From contig OY969111.1 in NCBI GenBank assembly GCA_963697975.1, positions 2,294,001 through 2,358,000 on the forward strand: a DNA stretch of 64,000 nucleotides, written 5' to 3'. A program made the position numbers and the translations under genes. Every line of letters begins with the position of its first letter. Position 1 is the first letter of the stretch. The notes under the pieces were generated by a model that had not been told where the DNA came from, did no database searches, and saw only the letters and a program-made list of their open reading frames with translations. This stretch comes from QHXM01 sp963697975 (GTDB lineage: Bacteria > Acidobacteriota > Blastocatellia > Pyrinomonadales > Pyrinomonadaceae). Positions 25,301 to 32,561 of the stretch are shown in pieces.

Positions 25301-27351
25301 CCTCGCGCGTCTGTTTCGACTTCGGCGGTTGAAAGCTCGCGCTCGCGCATTTCGTAATCCGTGTACGTGTAGCCGTTGCCGTTATCCTTCTCGATCTTCT
25401 CCCAGCGCTGCTCTATGAACTTGAGCGTGACCTTTGAAGAGACAGCGCGTCCCAGATAATCGCCGGTTCTGACGTTGATGCGTGCTGGCTCGCCCCGGTA
25501 GTAAAGATAGCGCTCGGGCCGAGCATCTGCGATTGTTCGCCCACGCGTGCCCTTAAAAGTTGCGCTGCCCTCCATCTGGCGGCGCGAGGCGTCCGTCACC
25601 TGTGCTTCGAGACGATAGCCGTAGTCCCACTCATTGGTTTCAGACGACGCAGGAACTTCGAACTCGACAACCATCCGGCCTCTCGCATCAAGCTGCCCCT
25701 CGCCCTCGTCAACCATGTCGCCGCCATAGCCGGAGTAATAGTCGTAGTAGTAATCTTCATCGCCCATCTCTTCGGAATCATCGAACTCGCCGTCTTCCGG
25801 CTCAACGAAGCTCTCCCAGCGATGGTGATAACGCGAGCGACTGATGTAATACTTCACGTCCCCTTCGGCAACGGGCGAGCCGAAGAAGTAGCGCGCGTCA
25901 ATCGTGAACTTAACTTTCTCGCCCTCCCTGACGAATTGCTTTGGCCCTGTGACCTTCACCTTGTACTCAGGCTTTTTGTATTCTTCGACGGTAAAATAAT
26001 GGCTGGCTGAAGCGCCGCCGACGCGGGCCGTAATCTGATACTGGCCGAGCGGGGATTCAGCGGGAATGTCAACTTCACCGCTAAACGTGCCGGAAGCTGA
26101 GAGCGGCAGGTCTTGTTCAAGCAGCTTTCCGTCATTGAAAGCGTCAATCGTCACGTTGACAATCGAGCCTTCAGGCATCTCGTAGCCGTCTTTCGTCCGC
26201 CGCCGCAGGATGCCTTTGAAATAGACCTTCTGGCCGGGGCGATAAATGGGACGGTCTGTGTAGATGTAGCTGGTCAGGTTGTTATTATTTCCGTCTTCGC
26301 CGTCCGCGCCGAAGTAGAACGAGTCCAGATCGGAGATAGCGAAATTGTCTCCATCCTTCGCCATCACCAGATACGAGCCGCCCCTGCCGTCTTCATCTTC
26401 CGGGTCAACTTCTTCAGGCTGCTGCGCTGCTCCTTCCGCCGGTTTCCTGACCTTGATTTCGGTCTTAAAGATTCCGCCCTTCGCGGTCTCGCCCGTAGCT
26501 AAAGTCTCCTGGTCGGCGGCAACCACAACGCTTGCGCCTTCGCGGGGTGCGCCCGATTTGCGATCCACGACGTAGACCATCACCTCGCCGTCGCTCGTAG
26601 TTTTTTGCACCATCGTCAGGTCCGTGACGATAGCCACGCAGTAAGCGCTGAGATCATTATTGACCGCTTCGACCAGATAAACGCCCGGCTCGCGCCGTCC
26701 CAGTGAGATCGAGCGCTGGTCGTAGTCGTCCTGCATGGGAGGCAACTTCTCGCGCCAACTGCTGACCAACTGGCTCGGATTGAGCAAAGGAACGCGCGCA
26801 TAGTCCGCGACGTTAAGCGGCATTCGCCCGGTCTGCGCTTCATTGCGATACTTTTGATTGATGGTCTGGCGATGCTCGCGCTTGAGTTGGTCGCGGACAT
26901 AATCTTTAATCGCGCTGTAAATCCAGTTCTTGAGAGAATGCGCGCTCTCCAACACGGAGAACTTTTGTCTGTAATCCTCGGCGAGTTCTTCTTTCTCGTC
27001 TTCGCCGACCTGATGTGGATCGGGAAGTTGCTGGAAGAACTTCGCCGGGTCAACGACTTTGTAAACGCGGAAGTCCAGATAGCCGACGCCCTGATAGGTG
27101 GCCGACAGCCGCGCACGTTCATTTGTCCCGAAGCTTTGATTGGTGGTCAAAGAGAAGAAGGGCTTCGCGTTCGCGTTTCGCTCGGCAAAGGATTGCTCCG
27201 GCGTCTTCTCTGCGTCGGGTTCGCTCGCGGCGCGCAGTCGATAGAGAGTGAAGGCAAACGCGGCAACGATAATCGAAAAGTAAGTGGCAATCGTTTTCAG
27301 CCGCTCGCGCGCCTGTGGTCTCAATTGCATCCGATGATAGATTTGAAACAC
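22393..27351 (-). CDS. Bacterial alpha-2-macroglobulin with thioester
   Basis: This giant periplasmic protein traps attacking proteases through conformational change and a reactive thioester. The product is 1652 residues. An N-terminal anchor helix (about 24-42) lacks a lipobox cysteine. Macroglobulin/MG2-like beta domains follow (IYTDRPIYRPGQKVYFKGIL). The bait/MG10 region comes next, then the thioester C1164-T-E-Q1167 in GYPYGCTEQTMSRFLPD. An alpha-toroid thioester domain follows (FQHTDGGWGWWKDDRSDPFM), then a receptor-like C-terminus (YVMIEDPIPAGCEQV). A GTG start at 27351 with GGGAGG upstream is used. It lies just after a DUF1175 gene and resembles the YfaS-type arrangement of enterobacteria. 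Confidence 0.93.
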   Translation of the reverse strand: MFQIYHRMQLRPQARERLKTIATYFSIIVAAFAFTLYRLRAASEPDAEKTPEQSFAERNANAKPFFSLTTNQSFGTNERARLSATYQGVGYLDFRVYKVVDPAKFFQQLPDPHQVGEDEKEELAEDYRQKFSVLESAHSLKNWIYSAIKDYVRDQLKREHRQTINQKYRNEAQTGRMPLNVADYARVPLLNPSQLVSSWREKLPPMQDDYDQRSISLGRREPGVYLVEAVNNDLSAYCVAIVTDLTMVQKTTSDGEVMVYVVDRKSGAPREGASVVVAADQETLATGETAKGGIFKTEIKVRKPAEGAAQQPEEVDPEDEDGRGGSYLVMAKDGDNFAISDLDSFYFGADGEDGNNNNLTSYIYTDRPIYRPGQKVYFKGILRRRTKDGYEMPEGSIVNVTIDAFNDGKLLEQDLPLSASGTFSGEVDIPAESPLGQYQITARVGGASASHYFTVEEYKKPEYKVKVTGPKQFVREGEKVKFTIDARYFFGSPVAEGDVKYYISRSRYHHRWESFVEPEDGEFDDSEEMGDEDYYYDYYSGYGGDMVDEGEGQLDARGRMVVEFEVPASSETNEWDYGYRLEAQVTDASRRQMEGSATFKGTRGRTIADARPERYLYYRGEPARINVRTGDYLGRAVSSKVTLKFIEQRWEKIEKDNGNGYTYTDYEMRERELSTAEVETDARGLATYEYTVLSSGNIYVKAILHEDGKEVINRGGSFWASDRRTEENRFSFRDYGTSSINLIPDRKSYQPGETAHVLVVLPEDGLHLLVTTELLNVVTARQIDAPGRTLMLDVPIERSYEPNIYLSVAYVKNDNLYSEDKLLAVPARDKFLSLEVIPNKKEYKPRDVASYTIVARNPDGSPAANTEVSLGVVDESIYSIMPENAGSIRGEFYGREYNQVQTRLSIPFTFTGYSGTERINLAQNKPSYQLADFKNDTDLAEPTVRRLFKDTAFWQPDVITGRDGRATVTFKLPDNLTTWRATARAVTSDTRVGATIERVVARKDVIMRLEMPRFLTEGDNVIISGVVHNFLKTKKTTRINIDVTGAQLISARTETVTIPANGQHRVDWRVSARQAGELRLVARALTDTESDAVEMTMPVVPHGLKQTLGGATTLPEDYAEKTIALDLPAHPDVQARVLRIEAAPSIAATLFGALDYLTGYPYGCTEQTMSRFLPDIIVTQALHDVPTAKLKETNNLGEKVQRGLGRLYSFQHTDGGWGWWKDDRSDPFMTAYVVDGLTLAKQAGYAVEENRLGVARDRLKAMLDGDDSSTSGDNQPDAETRAYMIYALTTSGDAASAYVDELYRYRGWLKPYGRALLALSLKQRGSEERALEVAGEIEASAQANDFEAHWEARVKSHYGAEQVMDVEATAFSLKALARVKPQSPLLPKVARWLVSSRRNGYYWLSTRETAFAIFGLTEYLKVSRELDPDYTLEVYVNDERVISQHVTALEAQTAQTFVIERKGRNVGNTNRVRVVKKGRGMLYLSTALEYFTGEEEVAAQSSPELKITREYFRLRVTETEGGKSSWGLEPLVGEVRSGDLIVSRIRLQGARAQYVMIEDPIPAGCEQVASVSRINLNYTTDSWSDWYSAREFRDEQTVFFMSSFDGDATFQYAMRVEVPGAFRVAPARAELMYQPTVQTNTGNSRLDILDKK

Positions 27352-27401
27352 GCTTCGTTGCCTCCCATCCGCGAGAGTTTGTGGTGATGGCCCGAAAAAC
27401 T

Positions 27402-28298
27402 TCAGTCCAGAATCTTGAGCCGGTAGAAGCCTAAGAAATTGCGATTGCTCTCAATGGGTCGCCAGCGTTTATCCGGGTGATGGTCGAGTACTGAGAGCCG
27501 CACTTTCTTCACCGTGCCTGCATCTGTGATGGATGCGCCCGTGTGATAGACCACCCAGTCGTGCGCGCCTTCGGAAGCCACGCGCGCCTCGCCCAAAAAG
27601 ATCATCACGTGATAGGGCAGCTTCTGCGCCCAGGGTTGAAAGAAGAAGAGAAGATCGCCCGGACGCGCCCGCCTGCGGTCACGGCTGACGAACACCGAAT
27701 TAAACTCCTTGAGGCTGCGCGCATCCGCAAACTCGGAAAACGCGCCACTCTCCACAGCGCTCTTCTCGAACGCGCCAGAGTTTGTCCGAAAGAGTTTCCC
27801 GCCGAGCGGACTGGTTTCCAGCGTGTAGGCGCTGATGTCCGGCGCGAACGATTCATAGTCCTGTCCCATCCTCTGAAACCACTGGCGGTCGTGACGGCGC
27901 AAAGCCTCTCGCCAACCGAATCGCACCAGCCCGGCGCAATCACGCTGCTCCGCGCTCCATTCATCGCTCAGGCGATAGAACTGAAGCTCCGCGATACTTG
28001 TGAACCAGCGACGAAAATTCTCCTGATCGCCCGATGAGCCGAGTTCCGCCCCGTCTGGAATGCCGTCACGGTCAGAATCTCCCCAGCTAATTACAGCAGG
28101 CTGCCCCGCGTCCGTCCTGTCCGCTTGTTTCAAACTTTCCTTTCTTACCTTCATCCCTCCGCCCTCATCCCTCATCCCTTCGTTTGTCTCCCGCGCGTGA
28201 AACCGCCACGCCAGCGGCGCAAAAAGGATGAGAAGCACGCTCACCAGCGCAAGCAAAAGCGGCGAAGAAACACAGGCTCTGAGGAAGCGTCTTAACAT
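27402..28298 (-). CDS. DUF1175 (YfaT-like) NlpC/P60-related protein
   Basis: The product is 298 residues from the ATG at 28298. An N-terminal signal or anchor segment (LLLALVSVLLILFAPLAW) is followed by a repeat-derived stretch. A calcium-binding-like WGDSDRDGIPDGAELG comes next, then the DUF1175 core. The core shows a likely catalytic cysteine in EQRDCAGLVRFGWREAL and a histidine in LPYHVMIFLG, consistent with a papain/NlpC-like fold. DUF1175 genes pair with YfaS-type alpha-2-macroglobulins, as here (51-base gap), so a shared envelope function is likely. The substrate is unknown. Confidence 0.85.
   Translation of the reverse strand: MLRRFLRACVSSPLLLALVSVLLILFAPLAWRFHARETNEGMRDEGGGMKVRKESLKQADRTDAGQPAVISWGDSDRDGIPDGAELGSSGDQENFRRWFTSIAELQFYRLSDEWSAEQRDCAGLVRFGWREALRRHDRQWFQRMGQDYESFAPDISAYTLETSPLGGKLFRTNSGAFEKSAVESGAFSEFADARSLKEFNSVFVSRDRRRARPGDLLFFFQPWAQKLPYHVMIFLGEARVASEGAHDWVVYHTGASITDAGTVKKVRLSVLDHHPDKRWRPIESNRNFLGFYRLKILD
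28150..28186. repeat. GGGATGAGGGATGAGGG unit inside the DUF1175 gene
   Basis: On the minus strand this reads as short direct repeats of GGGATGAGGGATGAGGGCGG type. They are translated as NEGMRDEGGGMKV between the membrane anchor and the folded domain. It is another example of a small repeat absorbed into a coding linker. Confidence 0.55.
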
Positions 28299-28479
28299 TG
28301 AGTGGATTCTTTGCCCGAAGGGTGGCCAGGCGCTACGCGGAGGCGAACAGTGAGGGGGTAGGCTACGACTCTCTCGTTCGATGTAGAATCCGCCCTGTGT
28401 TACTGTGGCAATCCACATTATTGATGAGGAGATTGAATGCGTTATCTTTTGTAGTCACCAGTCTAAATTCGTATTAGCC

Positions 28480-28508
28480 TTCCAGACAGAACCGTCAACA
28501 TATATAAT
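28480..28508 (+). promoter_or_regulatory. Possible promoter for the choice-of-anchor B gene
   Basis: A perfect TATAAT (28503-28508) lies 98 bases before the ATG at 28607, with a weak -35 (TTCCAG) at 17-base spacing. It lies in the 308-base gap between the divergent DUF1175 gene and the secreted-protein gene, where no other gene is seen. Confidence 0.4.
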
Positions 28509-28606
28509 GCGCCACATACCTGCGCCGGGTATTTTGGGCGCGGTTTTCTTCTCCCCATTCGTGACATCAATCGCGCCTTTGTTTTCCTGAAACGAGCGGT
28601 TCTCAC

Positions 28607-30955
28607 ATGCTTCTCTCTGTTTATAAAAAGTTTCGTCTCGGCATCCTTATCGGGCTGGCCTTTCTCGCCGCCGGTTTATTATTCGCTACGGCAGCACATG
28701 AGGGCGAACATGGGGGCGGCCCTAACGGACAGCCCAACGAGCAGCCATTGATTGCCATGAGCAGCACACCCTGTGTTGGAGGCATGGCCGGGACGTTCCC
28801 TTGCCACAATATAGACATGGCTTCTTTCCTTCCGTTAAGTGAGATAGGAGGAGGCACGGTCAACGATGTGTGGGGTTGGACTGATCCTCAAACGGGCAAA
28901 GAGTACGCCATTGTAGGCCGCTCCAGCGGTACGGCTTTTGTCGATCTCAGCAACCCGGAGCACCCCGTCTATTTAGGAAACCTGCCGACCCACAGCGTTG
29001 ATTCGATATGGCGCGGCATGAAGGTCTACAGCAATCACGCCTTCATCATCAGCGAAGCCGACAATCATGGAATGCAGGTCTTTGACCTGACGCGGCTGCG
29101 GAATGTGACTGCGCCGCCTGTCACCTTTACGGAGAACGCTCATTACAATGGTTTCCGAAGAGCGCATACGCTGGCGATAAATGAAGAGACGGGGTTTGCT
29201 TACGCCGCCGGGAGCCGGGACACGTGCCAGGGCGGACTGCACGTGGTGGATATACGTAACCCTGTCGCTCCTGTCTTTGCCGGTTGCGTTAATCAGGACG
29301 GCTACTCGCATGAGACGCAGTGCGTCACTTATCATGGACCGGACACGGCCTATCAGGGGCACGAAGTCTGCTTTAGCTCAAATGAAGACACGCTGACCAT
29401 CGTAGATGTGACGAATAAGAATGCCCCTGTCCAGTTGTCGCGCACGACTTATACTGGCGTAGGTTATACACATCAGGGGTGGCTGACCGAAGATCACGCA
29501 CACTTCCTGCTCGACGATGAGTTGGACGAAAGAAATACCGGCGTTAATTCCTCAACCTACATCTGGAATGTCGCAGACCTTGACGCTCCCGCTGTGACAG
29601 GCATTTACAGGGGGCCAAGCACCTCGATTGACCACAACCTCTATATTCGCGGCAACCGCGCTTACCAATCCAATTATCGAAGCGGTCTACGCATTCTGGA
29701 CATCAGTAATATCGGCGCGGCCAGCTTAAACGAGTTGGCGTTCTTCGACGTTTATCCGATAAATGATGCGGCGGAGTTCAATGGCGCATGGAGCAACTAT
29801 CCGTTCTTTTCGAGCGGGATAGTGATTGTGGGTGGAATAGAGCAGGGATTATTCGTCTTGAGGCCAGCAATTCCCGGCCAGCCGCCGACGTTAGAATTAA
29901 GCCAGAGTGGTTACAATGTGTTGGAAGGCGCAGGGAGTCTCAACATCACCGTCACGCGTTCCGGCGACACATCTACTCCCGCGACGGTCAACTACGCAAC
30001 CGCCGATACAGCCGGTTTGCAGAACTGTAACACTGTCAATGGAATTGCTTCTTCGCGCTGTGACTACGCGACAACCATTGGAACACTACGCTTTGCAGCC
30101 GGAGAAACTTCGAAGAACGTCTACATCCCGCTGGTGGACGACGCTTACGCCGAAGGCGACGAAACGCTGACGTTAACGCTCAGCAATCACAGTGGGGCAA
30201 GTCCCGGCACAATCTCGTCGGCGACCATCACGATTACGGACAATGCCAACACCGCAGGCAATCCGATAGACGATGTGCCGTTCTTCGTCCGCGAACATTA
30301 CATCGATTTCTTAGGCCGCGAGCCAGACCCCTCGGGCTATGCTGGCTGGCAGAACATCCTCAATAACTGCGGCAGCACCGTCGCCCTACCCTGTGACCGG
30401 ATTGAAGTCTCCTCAGCCTTCTTCCGTAGTGAGGAGTTCCAGACCCGTGCTTACCTCATCTATCGGTTTTACTCAGCAGTCGGACGGATTCCACTGTATG
30501 AAGGCTTCATGCCGGATTTCGCTAAAGTCAGTGGCTTTCTCTCCGCACAGGAGTTAGAAGCCAACAAAGTAGCCTTCGTCAACGAGTTTATGACCAGACC
30601 TGACTTCCAAACGAAGTATGGAGCCTTGACTGACCCGACCAGTTATGTGGACGCACTGTTGCAAACTGTCGGATTACCAAATCATCCGAGCCGACAGACA
30701 TGGATTACAGGACTGACGAATGGGTCGATGACGAGAGGGCAGGTCTTACGCTCGTTGGTGGAGAGTGGAGAGGTCTATCAGAAGTATTACACAGAGGCGT
30801 TTGTGATTATGCAATACTTCGGCTATCTGAGACGCTCGGCTGATATTTCATATCTGCAATGGATTGAGACGATGAATACGAATGGTGGAGACTATCGCGT
30901 GATGATTAATGGTTTCCTCAATTCCGCTGAGTATCGTCAACGCTTCGGCCCATGA
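28607..30955 (+). CDS. Secreted choice-of-anchor B / Calx-beta / DUF4214 protein
   Basis: The product is 782 residues with a signal peptide (ILIGLAFLAAGLLFATAAH). Residues about 55-415 form an LVIVD-type beta-propeller of the choice-of-anchor B family (YAIVGRSSGTAFVDLSNPEH, GLHVVDIRNPVAPVFAG, YQSNYRSGLRILDISN). A Calx-beta domain follows at about 423-545 (ITVTRSGDTSTPATVNYATAD, DDAYAEGDETLTLTL). The C-terminal part (about 555-782) is DUF4214 (YIDFLGREPDPSGYAGWQ). It is an extracellular protein, probably for adhesion or surface binding, with unknown ligand. The architecture is common in Blastocatellia and Pyrinomonadaceae. Confidence 0.9.
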   Translation: MLLSVYKKFRLGILIGLAFLAAGLLFATAAHEGEHGGGPNGQPNEQPLIAMSSTPCVGGMAGTFPCHNIDMASFLPLSEIGGGTVNDVWGWTDPQTGKEYAIVGRSSGTAFVDLSNPEHPVYLGNLPTHSVDSIWRGMKVYSNHAFIISEADNHGMQVFDLTRLRNVTAPPVTFTENAHYNGFRRAHTLAINEETGFAYAAGSRDTCQGGLHVVDIRNPVAPVFAGCVNQDGYSHETQCVTYHGPDTAYQGHEVCFSSNEDTLTIVDVTNKNAPVQLSRTTYTGVGYTHQGWLTEDHAHFLLDDELDERNTGVNSSTYIWNVADLDAPAVTGIYRGPSTSIDHNLYIRGNRAYQSNYRSGLRILDISNIGAASLNELAFFDVYPINDAAEFNGAWSNYPFFSSGIVIVGGIEQGLFVLRPAIPGQPPTLELSQSGYNVLEGAGSLNITVTRSGDTSTPATVNYATADTAGLQNCNTVNGIASSRCDYATTIGTLRFAAGETSKNVYIPLVDDAYAEGDETLTLTLSNHSGASPGTISSATITITDNANTAGNPIDDVPFFVREHYIDFLGREPDPSGYAGWQNILNNCGSTVALPCDRIEVSSAFFRSEEFQTRAYLIYRFYSAVGRIPLYEGFMPDFAKVSGFLSAQELEANKVAFVNEFMTRPDFQTKYGALTDPTSYVDALLQTVGLPNHPSRQTWITGLTNGSMTRGQVLRSLVESGEVYQKYYTEAFVIMQYFGYLRRSADISYLQWIETMNTNGGDYRVMINGFLNSAEYRQRFGP

Positions 30956-31017
30956 GTTTCGATGTCCATCTACCTCAGAGTAGCTCGGAATCTCGGATAT
31001 AGTACGAAATAACGCTA

Positions 31018-31046
31018 TTGACTTTTGATAGGTTTCAGCGTAGATA
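31018..31046 (+). promoter_or_regulatory. Possible promoter of the graspetide cluster
   Basis: TTGACT (31018-31023), a 17-base spacer and TAGATA (31041-31046) form a weak sigma-70-like promoter, 58 bases before the precursor ATG. Confidence 0.35.
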
Positions 31047-31104
31047 GAGCGTCAAGGTCTCTCCCCATACCTCAGACCAATTTTCTTGCTAAGGAGATAA
31101 TTTA

Positions 31105-31395
31105 ATGCCAGACAAAGACGCAAGCGCCCATCAAGACTCTTTGCATCCAGAGGGCAGCCTGCCATTTTTCACCCGATTCCTCGAAGGCCAGGACAACGCA
31201 GAGCGGAGCGCCGTGACGCATAAGTATCCGTCCGACAGGGACGAGATAGTGACCATGAAGTATCCGTCGGACGACGACGAAGGCGGAGAAGAGAGCGCCT
31301 TTGGCAGCGTTCGACAACTGGACGGCGCGGGCAATCAGAATCGAACTCAAACCTTGAAGTACCCGTCAGACAGGGATGAATGGGATTTTAGCTAA
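31105..31395 (+). CDS. mdnA: Microviridin-type graspetide precursor with three core peptides
   Basis: The product is a 96-residue ribosomal peptide precursor. The leader contains LPFFTRFLEGQ (residues 19-29), the conserved PFFxRFLE helix by which MdnB/MdnC-type ligases recognise microviridin precursors. Three cores follow: T38-HKYPSDRDE47, T50-MKYPSDDDE59 and T83-LKYPSDRDE-W93. Each fits the microviridin T-x-K-Y-P-S-D-x-(D/E)-E pattern. By analogy the ligases would form ester bonds Thr-Asp and Ser-Asp and an amide Lys-Glu in each. Cores 1 and 2 are two residues apart; core 3 follows a 23-residue linker. An AAGGAG ribosome site precedes the ATG. The ligase genes follow directly. Confidence 0.95.
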   Translation: MPDKDASAHQDSLHPEGSLPFFTRFLEGQDNAERSAVTHKYPSDRDEIVTMKYPSDDDEGGEESAFGSVRQLDGAGNQNRTQTLKYPSDRDEWDFS

Positions 31396-31437
31396 ACCCC
31401 TAAACCCCTCTACCCACGTAAACTGACCCGCATGATG

Positions 31438-31477
31438 TTCAGAAGGCCGGTGAGGGCCGCGCACCGGCACTTCTGAA
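31438..31477 (+). terminator. Hairpin between precursor and first ligase gene
   Basis: TTCAGAAGGCCGGTG (31438-31452) pairs with CACCGGCACTTCTGAA (31462-31477), a stem of about 15 bp with one bulge. No U-run follows, so it is more likely an attenuator or mRNA 3'-end stabiliser than a full terminator. It could keep precursor transcripts more abundant than ligase transcripts (inference). Confidence 0.6.
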
Positions 31478-31496
31478 CAACCAAATCTGCAACCGC

Positions 31497-32486
31497 ATGA
31501 CCTCAAGAGCATCGCGCGACGCCGTTCTGCTGCTGACACACAGCGGTGATTTCTACACAATCGATCTGGTCGCCGAAGCTCTCGCCCGCAGGGGCGCACG
31601 TCCCTTTCGCCTGAACACAGACCGCTTCCCGGCTTCCGTCAAGCTTTCGGCTCGCGCTGGTGACGACCGCCCCGCACATCTCATCACGGACGCAAGTAAG
31701 CAGGTTTCCACCGCAGAGATATGCGCCGTCTGGGCGCGAAAGCTCTGGATGCCGAAGATGGATGACGACCTCGACGAGCGTTTTCGTGAGATGTGTGTCA
31801 GGGAATCTGTCGCCGCGCTCGAAGGATTTCTGGATGCGCTCCATGATGCCCGTTGGGTCAACGACATTCAGCGAGAGCGCGCCGCCGAGAACAAGCAGCG
31901 GCAGCTTCGCATCGCCGCGCAAGCGGGCCTCAGTGTCCCGCGCACGCTCGTCACCAACGATCCGGCGGAGGCTCGCCAGTTCTTTATTGAGACCGAAGGC
32001 CGGATGGTAGCGAAGCTCCTTCGTCCGCTCACGGTCAGCATGAACGCGCCAGCACTTTTTGTTTACACGAGCCGGGTCAGCGAAGAAGACCTCGCCCGCG
32101 CAGAGACGCTCCGCCACAGTCCGATGGTTTTTCAGGAGTTGATTCCGAAAGAGCGCGAGTTGCGCGTTGCGTGGGTGGCGGGCGAAGCCTTCACGGGCGC
32201 GCTCGACGCGAGCGGCACGTCGCGTGGTCAGACCGACTGGCGACTCGCTCAGCCTGAAGAGTGTCGCTGGCAAAGGGCTGAGCTTCCCGTCGAAGTTTCG
32301 CGCGGCTTGCAGTCTATGATGTCAGAACTGGGGCTGGTCTTCGGCGCGATAGATTTGATCTGCACTCCGGCGGGCGAGCACATCTTTCTTGAGGTTAATC
32401 CCGGCGGTGAATGGGGCATGCTCGAACGCGACCTCGGCCTGCCCATCGCCGAATCAATCGCTGGGGCATTGCTAAGTGATAAGTGA
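31497..32486 (+). CDS. mdnB: MdnB-like ATP-grasp ligase (graspetide amide bond)
   Basis: The product is a 329-residue ATP-grasp protein. The opening AVLLLTHSGDFYTIDLVAEA and later RFREMCVRESVAALEGF, VAKLLRPLTVSMNAPALFVY, FQELIPKERELRVAWV, GQTDWRLA and the Mg-binding end IFLEVNPGGEWGMLERDL closely follow microviridin MdnB. MdnB forms the Lys-Glu omega-amide ring after MdnC has made the esters. The start ATG at 31497 has a poor ribosome site. The final codons (LSDK) and stop run into a palindromic repeat shared with the hydrogenase operon. It lies 101 bases after the precursor, in the same orientation. Confidence 0.93.
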   Translation: MTSRASRDAVLLLTHSGDFYTIDLVAEALARRGARPFRLNTDRFPASVKLSARAGDDRPAHLITDASKQVSTAEICAVWARKLWMPKMDDDLDERFREMCVRESVAALEGFLDALHDARWVNDIQRERAAENKQRQLRIAAQAGLSVPRTLVTNDPAEARQFFIETEGRMVAKLLRPLTVSMNAPALFVYTSRVSEEDLARAETLRHSPMVFQELIPKERELRVAWVAGEAFTGALDASGTSRGQTDWRLAQPEECRWQRAELPVEVSRGLQSMMSELGLVFGAIDLICTPAGEHIFLEVNPGGEWGMLERDLGLPIAESIAGALLSDK

Positions 32487-32556
32487 TGGGTGATAGGTGA
32501 TAAGAGAAAACCTGTTCTTACTTATCACCCATCACCTATTACCTATCACTCATTAC
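32474..32556. repeat. GGTGATGGGTGAT palindrome between the two ligase genes
   Basis: AAGTGATAAGTGATGGGTGA (32474-32493) and units onward face inverted CTTATCACCCATCACCTATT and units (32521-32555). The loop is AGAGAAAACCTGTTCTT, nearly the same as in the 12420-12558 copy. It overlaps the end of mdnB and forms the leader of mdnC. Confidence 0.85.
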
Positions 32557-32561
32557 TTCTT

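Noticed and set aside
24565..25332. Plus-strand 255-codon frame inside the alpha-2-macroglobulin gene
   Set aside because: Antisense to well-supported coding sequence, with no recognisable domain.
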